Part shown: positions 1 to 5,579 of the stretch, piece after piece
How positions within the stretch are numbered: the stretch's first letter is position 1
Layout: each line of letters begins with the position of its first letter
Assembly (NCBI GenBank): GCA_015520115.1
Contig: WAQS01000154.1
Coordinates: 1 to 6,822 of the forward strand
DNA length: 6,822 nt
DNA from: Ferroglobus sp.
Lineage (GTDB): Archaea; Halobacteriota; Archaeoglobi; Archaeoglobales; Archaeoglobaceae
Reading direction: 5' to 3'
Notes under the pieces: model-generated
The model's database searches: none
What the model was told of the DNA's origin: nothing
What the model saw: the letters and a program-made list of their open reading frames with translations, nothing else
Position numbers and translations under genes: made by a program

Positions 1-184
1 TCCCAAGCTCCTTCAGAGCTTCCTCAAAAGAAAGCAGTTCGAGCTCTCCTCTATCTTTTTTTCTGAGAAACTCTTCGATTTCGATTATGTCCTGCTTCGT
101 GAGAAGCTGGGATTCGAGGTATTCCACCCTTCTCTTGAGCTGTTCAAGGTCTTTCGCAAGCTGTTCGAGTGTGATTTTTGCCAT
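1..184 (-). CDS. Small coiled-coil protein, antitoxin-like (partial, C-terminus off the left edge)
   Basis: An ATG at 184-182 opens a minus-strand frame that stays open for 61 codons to the window edge. It begins MAKITLEQLAKDLEQLKRR and is rich in Glu, Lys and Leu. Residues 5-30 show heptad-like Leu/Val spacing typical of a short coiled coil, and the visible end reads LSFEEALKELG. A short helix-rich N-terminus followed by a 'G-x(3)-(L/I)SFEEALKELG' tail resembles the small RelB-type antitoxins common in Archaeoglobus and Pyrococcus, which neutralise a RelE/ParE-like ribonuclease encoded just downstream. That partner would lie left of position 1 and cannot be seen. No Shine-Dalgarno precedes the ATG; a weak TATA-like CTTTAC (minus, 214-209) lies about 27 bases upstream. 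The gene follows mdh on the same strand after 142 bases. That this is a real gene is likely; the antitoxin role is inference from composition and could be wrong. Confidence 0.55.
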   Translation of the reverse strand, partial: MAKITLEQLAKDLEQLKRRVEYLESQLLTKQDIIEIEEFLRKKDRGELELLSFEEALKELG

Positions 185-301
185 GGGAGTAAGTTGGTTT
201 CAGGAGTGGTAAAGTTGGCGGAGATTTTTCGTTACTAAGGAGAGAATGAAATAGTTTTTCCTTCACCTACTTCAAGCAAAACAAAAGTCTGTTTTTAAAA
301 T

Positions 302-318
302 AGCGAAAATTAAAAATT
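302..318 (-). terminator. Possible oligo-T terminator of mdh
   Basis: On the minus strand the sequence CAATTTTTAATTTTCGC begins nine bases after the mdh stop codon. Two T-runs close behind a stop codon fit the oligo-T type of archaeal transcription terminator, which needs no hairpin. Such AT-rich strings are common, so this is only a candidate. Confidence 0.35.
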
Positions 319-326
319 GAGGGAAA

Positions 327-1214
327 TCAGTATCCAAGCTCTTTCAGCCTTTCCTTCAAGATGTTCGCTGAATTTTTCAAAGATTCGAGTTCTTCTTCGG
401 TCAGTTCGTACTCTACTATCTTCTCAATTCCGTTCCTTCCGAGTATTGCCGGAACTCCAACAGCCACATCGGAAATTCCGTACTCTCCTTGAAGGACTAC
501 GCTTGTAGGAATTTCCTCCTTCGTGTCGTTGACGACAGCATTAACCATCCTGTAGATCGACACTGCTGGCCCGTAAACTGTTGCTCCTTTCCTCTTTATT
601 ACCTCGGCTGCCACGAATCTTACCTCCTCAAGGACCTTCTCCCTTGGAACTTCTCCGTCAAAATCCGCTAAGCTCCACGGTATGAACATGCTGTCCCCGT
701 GCTCTCCAATTATCCAAGCCTTTCTGATGTTTCTCGCCCCAAAAGAGTGAAGTCTCTCTTTTAGTCTTGCCGAGTCAAGCATGTTTCCCATTCCAAAAAC
801 CTCGTTTCTTGGCTTTCCCGTTTCCTTCCACATTATGTACGTCATCAGATCCATGGGATTCGTGACGACGATTATCTTACTCTCCGGACTCGACTCGACT
901 ATTTTTTTAGCTATGTCTTTAATTATTCCCGCATTCTTCGTTGCCAAATCGAGCCTACTCATTCCCGGTTTTCTTGCCATTCCAGCCGAGACGACTATAA
1001 CATCGCTGCCTTTAAGCAGGGAATAATCGCTACCTCCCACGACCTTTGGATACTTGTCTACGGCAGCAGCCGCATGACTTAAGTCCATCGCCTCTCCAAC
1101 AGCAAGATCTTCTGCTATGTCAACCAAAGCCACCTCGTCAACGTCCATGTAAAGTATGCAGGTAAAAGCGGCAGTAGAACCGACTCTTCCAGCTCCAACG
1201 AAACCGATCTTCAT
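327..1214 (-). CDS. mdh: Malate dehydrogenase, NAD-dependent, LDH-like family
   Basis: The enzyme interconverts malate and oxaloacetate with NAD(H) in the cytoplasm. The 295-residue protein is full length for the archaeal LDH-like MDH family. The Rossmann loop GAGRVG is at residues 7-12, and Asp32 in ALVDIAED ends the second strand, which favours NAD over NADP. The specificity loop ARKPGMSR (80-87) carries Arg81 where lactate dehydrogenases have Gln102, the residue that selects dicarboxylic substrates; Arg87 matches Arg109. Asn119 in TNPMD, Asp147 and Arg150 in LDSARLK, and His172 in IIGEHGDSM complete the active site (LDH equivalents Asn140, Asp168, Arg171 and His195). The protein looks very close to A. 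fulgidus Mdh from memory. The ATG at 1214 is used because it gives the Rossmann strand at the very N-terminus as in homologues. There is no Shine-Dalgarno, so a leaderless transcript is likely. The gene is divergent from pdxS and appears to be monocistronic. Confidence 0.97.
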   Translation of the reverse strand: MKIGFVGAGRVGSTAAFTCILYMDVDEVALVDIAEDLAVGEAMDLSHAAAAVDKYPKVVGGSDYSLLKGSDVIVVSAGMARKPGMSRLDLATKNAGIIKDIAKKIVESSPESKIIVVTNPMDLMTYIMWKETGKPRNEVFGMGNMLDSARLKERLHSFGARNIRKAWIIGEHGDSMFIPWSLADFDGEVPREKVLEEVRFVAAEVIKRKGATVYGPAVSIYRMVNAVVNDTKEEIPTSVVLQGEYGISDVAVGVPAILGRNGIEKIVEYELTEEELESLKNSANILKERLKELGY

Positions 1215-1237
1215 ATAGACTTTTCTCGTGCTTAGTA

Positions 1238-1248
1238 GTTAAGCTTTA
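1238..1248 (-). promoter_or_regulatory. Candidate TATA box for mdh
   Basis: On the minus strand TAAAGCTTAAC ends 23 bases before the mdh ATG, with its GCTTAA core centred about 27 bases upstream. That is the spacing expected if transcription starts at or next to the ATG. The motif is a weak match to the archaeal TTTAWATA consensus; the call rests on position and on the same spacing at other genes here. Confidence 0.35.
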
Positions 1249-1257
1249 CTTTTTGGG

Positions 1258-1291
1258 ACTTTTCGAAAATTTGTGAGGAGATTTTCGAAGT
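1258..1291. repeat. Inverted repeat (9-bp perfect stem, 10-base loop) between mdh and pdxS
   Basis: TTCGAAAAT at 1262-1270 is the exact reverse complement of ATTTTCGAA at 1281-1289, separated by TTGTGAGGAG. If two T residues bulge out, the pairing extends to ACTT/AAGT at the ends (1258 and 1291). The left arm also lies in a perfect 10-base palindrome, TTTTCGAAAA (1260-1269). A third, looser TTTCGA occurs at 1299-1304. It lies upstream of both divergent promoters, where a shared regulator could bind. Function is not shown by sequence. Confidence 0.5.
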
Positions 1292-1317
1292 AGCCCGATT
1301 TCGAGAGGACTCCACCA

Positions 1318-1329
1318 AAAGGTTTATCC
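1318..1329 (+). promoter_or_regulatory. Candidate BRE/TATA element for the pdxS-pdxT operon
   Basis: AAAAGGTTTATC resembles an archaeal purine-rich BRE followed by a TTTAT box. Transcription starting about 25 bases downstream would leave a leader of roughly 28 bases, just enough to contain the pdxS Shine-Dalgarno site. An alternative AT-rich element, TAAAAATAA at 1339-1347, would start transcription at about the Shine-Dalgarno itself and so fits less well. Confidence 0.45.
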
Positions 1330-1366
1330 ACGAAAGGTAAAAATAACAGTTTCAATCTGGTTTGGT

Positions 1367-1373
1367 GAGGTGA
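1367..1373 (+). promoter_or_regulatory. Shine-Dalgarno site that decides the pdxS start
   Basis: GAGGTGA is a strong match to the anti-Shine-Dalgarno complement (GGAGGTGA). It ends five bases before ATG at 1379. An in-frame GTG at 1370 lies inside this site, so that GTG is most probably part of the ribosome binding site and not the initiator. Confidence 0.75.
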
Positions 1374-1378
1374 AGCTT

Positions 1379-2380
1379 ATGGATATTGAAAAGCTCAGAT
1401 TCGGAACGGAGCTCGTAAAAAGAGGATTTGCGAAAATGCAGAAGGGCGGAGTGATAATGGACGTTACAACTCCGGAACAAGCTGCAATAGCCGAAGATGC
1501 TGGAGCCGTTGCAGTAATGGCTCTCCATAAAGTTCCCGCCGATATAAGGGCGAGCGGTGGAGTTGCAAGAATGGCTGACCCGAAAATAATCGAGGAGATA
1601 ATGGATGCAGTAACGATTCCTGTAATGGCTAAGGTTAGGATAGGTCACTACGCTGAGGCAAGGGCTTTGGAGGCGATAGGAGTGGACATGATAGACGAAA
1701 GCGAAGTTTTAACTCCCGCTGATGTTTTCTTCCACATAGACAAAAGGAAATTTACCGTCCCGTTCGTTTGCGGAGCAAGAAGTTTAGGAGAGGCAGTTAG
1801 AAGAATCTGGGAAGGAGCAGCAATGATAAGAACTAAAGGAGAAGCTGGAACTGGCAACGTCGTCGAGGCGGTAAAGCATATGAGAATAATGAACTACTCA
1901 ATTCAGCTCGTTTCGAAAATGGATGAGGAGGAGTTAAGAGTCCTGGCTGAAAACTACGCAAGAGCATACTTAAGACTCACTAACACCGTTTGCGAGGAAA
2001 TGAAACTTCCAGAAGTGTGCACGAGAAACGAGCCGGTTTATGAGGAATACACTTTCGAAGAGATAGTCGAAGGAATTTACGAGGTTTTGAAAGAAGTTAA
2101 GGGTCTGAAAAGGCTGCCGGTGGTAAACTTCGCAGCCGGAGGAATCGCCACTCCAGCAGATGCCGCATTCATGATGCAGCTTGGTGCAGATGGTGTCTTC
2201 GTTGGTTCGGGAATTTTCAAGTCGTCAAATCCAGAGGCGTATGCAAGGGCTATAGTCGAGGCAGTCCAACACTACGACGAGCCGGAAGTCGTTGCAGAGG
2301 TCAGCAAGAACTTGGGCGAGCCTATGAAGGGACTCGACGTTTCTCAGCTCGAAGTTCAGATGCAGGAAAGGGGAGTATGA
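1379..2380 (+). CDS. pdxS: Pyridoxal 5'-phosphate synthase, lyase subunit PdxS (Pdx1)
   Basis: PdxS condenses a pentose 5-phosphate, glyceraldehyde 3-phosphate and ammonia into pyridoxal 5'-phosphate; the ammonia comes from PdxT. It is a (beta/alpha)8 barrel that forms a dodecamer. From the ATG at 1379 it is 333 residues. Visible active-site residues are Asp28 in GGVIMDVTT, Lys85 in VMAKVRIGH (the Schiff-base lysine for the pentose) and Lys153 in [11 protein letters not shown] (the second lysine that carries the intermediate). The phosphate loops are [12 protein letters not shown] (251-262) and [12 protein letters not shown] (269-280). It is about 40 residues longer than bacterial PdxS because of an extra segment between the MRIMN helix and [10 protein letters not shown], an insertion known from other archaeal PdxS such as that of Methanocaldococcus. 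A GTG at 1370 would add three residues but sits inside the Shine-Dalgarno. The stop overlaps the pdxT start, so the two are co-translated. Confidence 0.97.
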   Translation: MDIEKLRFGTELVKRGFAKMQKGGVIMDVTTPEQAAIAEDAGAVAVMALHKVPADIRASGGVARMADPKIIEEIMDAVTIPVMAKVRIGHYAEARALEAIGVDMIDESEVLTPADVFFHIDKRKFTVPFVCGARSLGEAVRRIWEGAAMIRTKGEAGTGNVVEAVKHMRIMNYSIQLVSKMDEEELRVLAENYARAYLRLTNTVCEEMKLPEVCTRNEPVYEEYTFEEIVEGIYEVLKEVKGLKRLPVVNFAAGGIATPADAAFMMQLGADGVFVGSGIFKSSNPEAYARAIVEAVQHYDEPEVVAEVSKNLGEPMKGLDVSQLEVQMQERGV

Positions 2381-2967
2381 GGATTGCAGTAGTTGGCGTT
2401 CAGGGAGATGTTGAAGAGCACGTACTTGCTTTGAAAAAAGCTCTCAAGAACTTAAAAATAGACGGAGAAGTCGTTGCTACAAGGAGAAAAGGGGTCGTAG
2501 AGAAGAGTAATGCGGTGGTTATTCCCGGTGGAGAGAGCACGACGATAAGCAGGTTAATTTGGAGAGATGGGATAGCGGAGGAGATCCTTTCCCTTCACGA
2601 AGAGGGGAAACCCATAATGGGAACATGCGCCGGGTTGATAATACTGGCTAAGAGGGGAGACGAGCAAGTTGAGAAAACGAGGACGAAGCTTCTCGGAATT
2701 TTGGACGTTAAAGTTAAAAGAAACGCTTTTGGAAGGCAAAGAGAGAGCTTTGAAGCGGAGATAGACTTTAAAGGCATCGGAAAGTATAAAGCAGTCTTTA
2801 TTAGAGCCCCCATCGTCGAAGAAGTTGGAGAGAATGTAGACGTTCTCGCAAAATTTGAGGATAAAATTGTGGCCGTGCAACAAAAAAACGTTCTTGGACT
2901 GGCTTTCCATCCAGAACTAACAGAAGACACGAGAATTCACGAGTATTTTATAAAAATGATTGAGTAG
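2377..2967 (+). CDS. pdxT: Pyridoxal 5'-phosphate synthase, glutaminase subunit PdxT (Pdx2)
   Basis: PdxT hydrolyses glutamine and channels the ammonia into the PdxS barrel, with up to twelve copies decorating the PdxS dodecamer. It is a class I glutamine amidotransferase of 196 residues, the normal length. The triad is visible: nucleophile Cys84 in [10 protein letters not shown], and His178 and Glu180 in [15 protein letters not shown] (51-56) forms the oxyanion-hole loop, and RNAFGRQ (115-121) is a PdxT signature. The N-terminus [15 protein letters not shown] aligns with family starts. The ATG at 2377 overlaps the pdxS stop in an ATGA, and purine-rich GGAAAGGGG just upstream can serve as ribosome binding site, consistent with translational coupling and a fixed subunit ratio. 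The TAG stop at 2965-2967 directly abuts the stop of the convergent gene that follows. Confidence 0.97.
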   Translation: MRIAVVGVQGDVEEHVLALKKALKNLKIDGEVVATRRKGVVEKSNAVVIPGGESTTISRLIWRDGIAEEILSLHEEGKPIMGTCAGLIILAKRGDEQVEKTRTKLLGILDVKVKRNAFGRQRESFEAEIDFKGIGKYKAVFIRAPIVEEVGENVDVLAKFEDKIVAVQQKNVLGLAFHPELTEDTRIHEYFIKMIE

Positions 2968-3717
2968 TCACTTCTTCATATTTTCTGCCGATTTTTCATA
3001 ACTTTCGGGAAGAATCATTCTGAGCCTTAAGGCGGTGGTGGGTATTGGATACCTTATCCCCCTCCTATGCGTCTCTTCCAGATTTTTGGCTATCTTCTCC
3101 CCCATCTCGAAGGGGAAGGAAAAGGCAATTTCGCTGTCCTGAGTTAAACCGAACAGTCTGTCTCCGTAGCAGGGGATTACGAGCCTCGGTTTCCTGTATA
3201 CGTACGCTTCGAGGAACTCCGTACAAGCTCCCCTGCCGAGAATTCTCGTTTCAAAAGCCCCTCCAACATCGTACAGAGTTGCGTGCACGAGTCTGAGGAT
3301 TTGAGCAGCATTGCCATATACGACGACGAAATCCACTTCTTTCATTCTGTTCAGCGGTGCTACGAGACAGCCGAGATACTTCTCTTCAAGCTTCACAACG
3401 GCTTCCTCAAACTTCTTTCCCACCTCTTTGCTTATCGCGTATCCGGCATCGTAAGCGAGTTCGCCAGATTCGTACAGCTCGTCGGGTTTTGTAAATCCGT
3501 ATCCCACCAAGCCTATCGGACAAGTAGTGTTTTTGTCGAAAAACACAGTCCAGCCGTATCTCCTTGCTAAATTGTACGCTTGACAAATCGTGAGGTTGTC
3601 AGCTCTTCTATACTTCTCCGGCAATTCGTCTTCGCTTTTTATAAATTTAAATCCAAGAGGAAAGCTGTCTATCCTCAAAAATCTTTCAAGAGCTTCCTGC
3701 AGCTCCTTCGGGTTCAT
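2968..3717 (-). CDS. DUF169 family protein, function unknown
   Basis: The 249-residue protein has the hallmarks I associate with DUF169 (COG2043): an N-terminal FPLGFKF stretch, ICQAYNLARRYGW (44-56), a YGNAAQILRLVHA segment (134-146), GACTEF (163-168) and a YGDRLFG segment (184-190). No enzymatic activity is established for the family to my knowledge. Five cysteines (45, 66, 117, 165, 183) include those in the CQ and ACTEF motifs, which could bind metal or be redox active; that is inference. It has no signal peptide or membrane helix and is probably cytoplasmic. The open frame extends to a GTG at 3771, but I chose ATG at 3717: the family homology begins just after it (MNPKELQEAL), and a TATA-like box lies 25 bases upstream. 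ATG at 3726 is a second option. It is divergent from the flippase gene and ends with no gap against pdxT. Confidence 0.85.
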   Translation of the reverse strand: MNPKELQEALERFLRIDSFPLGFKFIKSEDELPEKYRRADNLTICQAYNLARRYGWTVFFDKNTTCPIGLVGYGFTKPDELYESGELAYDAGYAISKEVGKKFEEAVVKLEEKYLGCLVAPLNRMKEVDFVVVYGNAAQILRLVHATLYDVGGAFETRILGRGACTEFLEAYVYRKPRLVIPCYGDRLFGLTQDSEIAFSFPFEMGEKIAKNLEETHRRGIRYPIPTTALRLRMILPESYEKSAENMKK

Positions 3718-3737
3718 AGTAGACATCTTTAAGCGAT

Positions 3738-3749
3738 CAATATATCTTT
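3738..3749 (-). promoter_or_regulatory. Candidate TATA box for the DUF169 gene
   Basis: On the minus strand AAAGATATATTG is a good TATA-like element whose centre is about 25 bases before the ATG at 3717, as expected for a leaderless transcript. It lies inside the coding region if the longer GTG frame were used, which argues for the shorter protein. Confidence 0.5.
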
Positions 3750-3774
3750 GTCGATTTTGCTCCGAAAACACTAA

Positions 3775-3784
3775 CTTTTATATC
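3775..3784 (+). promoter_or_regulatory. Candidate TATA box for the flippase gene
   Basis: CTTTTATATC is a strong archaeal TATA match centred 26 bases upstream of the GTG at 3806, the distance expected for transcription beginning at the start codon. It stands back to back with the promoter of the divergent DUF169 gene, about 37 bases away centre to centre. Confidence 0.55.
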
Positions 3785-3805
3785 GGTAGCGGGACTTCTT
3801 TTGTC

Positions 3806-5248
3806 GTGCTCGCCAAAAGGGTTGCGAGAAACGTTCTTTACAACAGCTCCTCGATAATTGTCTCAAACGCAGCGGGATTGCTAATTTCAGTTTACCTCGC
3901 AAGAACGTTACAAAAAGAGCTGTTTGGAGTTTATTCTTTAACGATTTCGGTAGCTTTTCTCCTCATGGTTTTCACGGACTTGGGAATAAACGCAACTACG
4001 GTGAGGTTCTGCGCTCGCGCCTTTTCGAAAGGTGATTACGAGGAGCTCAGAGGCTACTTCAAATTTTTGACGAAGATCAAAATCACTCTTTCTATTTTTT
4101 CGTCGTTGCTTCTCTTTCTCCTCTCCGATTTCCTCTCTCAGAATGTTTTCCATGAAGGGGCTCTTTCTCTACCCCTAAAATTCGCTTCCATCCTACTATT
4201 GTTTCTACCCCTCAGCGGATATTTAACGAGCGTTTTTAATGCCTTCAACGATTTTAAAGCAAATTTCGTAAGAGCTGTCTCGTACGAATTTTCCCGAGTG
4301 ATAGCTGTAATCTCTCTCGTCACCCTCGGGCTTTCTGTGATTGGAGCAATACTTGGATACGTTGTAGCGAGCATAACGGCGACGGTAACGCTACTATCCC
4401 TTCTGGTTAAAAAGTACGGAAGAATTTTGTTTGGAAAAGAGAAGAAAATAGAGAAGAGAGGAGTTCTCAAATTTACGAGTTATCTTACAATCGGCTCTAT
4501 CACTTGGACGATTTTCGCTTACGTGGATTCGGTTATGATTGGAATCTTCATGCCGGTCGAGTACGTGGGGTACTACAGAATTGCCCTTTTAGTTGTTTCG
4601 GCAATCTCCGGAATTCTTTCTGTGCCAGCAGTCATGTTTCCCGTTTTCGTAGCTCTCGAAGGAGAGGACTTGAGAACAGCTTTCAAAAGAGCTTTTAGGT
4701 ACAGCTCGATGATCGCGGTGCCAATAGCTTTCGGTTTGCCGGCAATAGCGAAGCCAGTGATAAGAGTTGCCTTCGGCGCCGAGTACTTACCAGCCGTAAC
4801 GGCTTTGTGGATTCTCTCGCTGTTAATTTTGAGAGCAGCCCTCGGCTTTTGGGGAAACATCTTCAACGCCAAAGGTATGCCAGAATACCCTGTCTACGTT
4901 CTCTCCTTAGCGATGGTTATGAACGTTCTGCTCAACTACCTACTCATTCCGATTTTCGGCATTTCTGGAGCCGCGTTAGCCACTGTTGCCTCCAACGCTT
5001 TAAATTGGATCGCTCTTGCTTTACTCTCTAAAAGGATCTTCAACGTGTTTTTCGACGCTTGGGACTTAATCAAACCGGTAATCTCAAGCCTCGTCATGCT
5101 TGGGGTGATTCTGAACATCAAACCGAAAACGATTCCAGAAGGAATTTTAATGATTTTTGTAGGAGCTGCAGTATATTTCCTCGTTCTCTGGCTTTTGAGG
5201 GGTGTTAGCAGAAAGGACATCGATTACTTGTGGAACGCTTTCAAGTAG
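3806..5248 (+). CDS. Polysaccharide flippase-like membrane protein (MOP superfamily, Wzx/PST-type)
   Basis: This 480-residue, strongly hydrophobic protein has about 14 predicted membrane helices (near residues 14-32, 42-58, 92-110, 125-145, 163-180, 182-201, 225-247, 257-283, 299-317, 328-348, 362-382, 386-408, 422-437, 446-464), the topology of the MOP exporters that flip lipid-linked sugars across the cytoplasmic membrane. The segment YVDSVMIGIFMPVEYVGYYR (239-258) matches the conserved 'D-x-hhIG-x(6)-VGYY' pattern at the start of the second half, and the N-terminal VLAKRVARNVLYN is a usual start. GTG at 3806 is preferred over the frame's first ATG at 3590: the extra 72 codons run antisense through the DUF169 gene, look non-natural (many Ser, Arg, Phe), and would bury both promoters. 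The likely role is export of lipid-linked glycans for surface glycoprotein or polysaccharide; the substrate is unknown. No glycosyltransferase gene is adjacent. Its 3' end overlaps a convergent gene. Confidence 0.9.
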   Translation: MLAKRVARNVLYNSSSIIVSNAAGLLISVYLARTLQKELFGVYSLTISVAFLLMVFTDLGINATTVRFCARAFSKGDYEELRGYFKFLTKIKITLSIFSSLLLFLLSDFLSQNVFHEGALSLPLKFASILLLFLPLSGYLTSVFNAFNDFKANFVRAVSYEFSRVIAVISLVTLGLSVIGAILGYVVASITATVTLLSLLVKKYGRILFGKEKKIEKRGVLKFTSYLTIGSITWTIFAYVDSVMIGIFMPVEYVGYYRIALLVVSAISGILSVPAVMFPVFVALEGEDLRTAFKRAFRYSSMIAVPIAFGLPAIAKPVIRVAFGAEYLPAVTALWILSLLILRAALGFWGNIFNAKGMPEYPVYVLSLAMVMNVLLNYLLIPIFGISGAALATVASNALNWIALALLSKRIFNVFFDAWDLIKPVISSLVMLGVILNIKPKTIPEGILMIFVGAAVYFLVLWLLRGVSRKDIDYLWNAFK

Positions 5249-5538
5249 TTTATGAATTTTCCTAAATCTGCCACAAAACACTTGGACACCTCTATTCTCT
5301 TCGAAAAAGATTCCCTAACCTTACTCCCAACAAGCTGCCCGGAAAAGTAAGCGAAAACGAAAATAGGAACGTGATAGGGTGAAGAAGAGCTGAGGAATCT
5401 CAACGTTGCTACGAAAGGAACTGGAGCGTGTACAGCTAAAAACCACTCTTTAGACATCCTCCTCGTTCCAGCTCTCCAGTAACCGAAGGGAATGTTAAGA
5501 AGGAAGGTCAAAATTAACGCTAAAGTTTCAGATAGCAT
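5224..5538 (-). CDS. Small membrane protein of unknown function, 104 residues
   Basis: I do not recognise a characterised family. The protein shows three hydrophobic segments, about residues 4-20, 32-50 and 55-71, so probably three membrane helices. Between and within them are motif-like stretches: NIPFGYWR (15-22), WFLAVHAPVPFV (32-43), LRFLS (46-50) and FSGQLVGSKVR (65-75). Conserved-looking Trp, His, Pro and Gly in helices suggest a true membrane protein and not a chance frame, and I have a vague impression of similar proteins in other Archaeoglobales and methanogens. The last 30 residues are polar and basic with one Cys (87). The final eight codons (with stop) overlap the 3' end of the convergent flippase gene. 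It lies 41 bases downstream of coaD on the same strand and could be co-transcribed, but a TATA-like element in the gap allows its own promoter. The ATG at 5538 lacks a Shine-Dalgarno. Confidence 0.8.
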   Translation of the reverse strand: MLSETLALILTFLLNIPFGYWRAGTRRMSKEWFLAVHAPVPFVATLRFLSSSSPYHVPIFVFAYFSGQLVGSKVRESFSKRIEVSKCFVADLGKFINYLKAFHK

Positions 5539-5559
5539 AAATCTGTCTTCGAGAAATAG

Positions 5560-5569
5560 GATTTTAACG
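5560..5569 (-). promoter_or_regulatory. Candidate TATA box for the small membrane protein gene
   Basis: On the minus strand CGTTAAAATC places TTAAAAT about 26 bases before the ATG at 5538, the leaderless spacing seen elsewhere in the window. The gap to coaD is only 41 bases, so read-through from coaD is an alternative. Confidence 0.35.
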
Positions 5570-5579
5570 TTTTCTTTAA

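Noticed and set aside
1370..1378. GTG at 1370 as the pdxS start
   Set aside because: This GTG is part of the Shine-Dalgarno GAGGTGA, which is ideally spaced for ATG 1379.
1352..1648. Minus-strand 98-codon frame opposite the start of pdxS
   Set aside because: It lies antisense to conserved pdxS codons and across its promoter-proximal leader; composition rich in His, Tyr, Ser and Cys looks random.
2554..2930. Minus-strand open frames of 111-118 codons inside pdxT
   Set aside because: They are antisense to a gene with complete catalytic motifs, show no recognisable motif, and overlap each other in different frames.
3718..3771. Longer start (GTG at 3771) for the DUF169 gene
   Set aside because: It would place the candidate TATA box inside the coding region, and the added residues do not look like the family N-terminus. 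ATG 3717 lies the right distance from the TATA box.
3590..3805. N-terminal extension of the flippase frame back to an ATG at 3590
   Set aside because: These 72 codons run antisense through the DUF169 gene, have a Ser/Arg/Phe-rich composition unlike a flippase N-terminus, and would contain both divergent TATA boxes. The family-like start begins at GTG 3806.
4138..4470. Minus-strand 110-codon frame inside the flippase gene
   Set aside because: It is a shadow of the membrane protein on the other strand; its Thr/Arg/Ser-rich composition and lack of promoter or ribosome site give no support.
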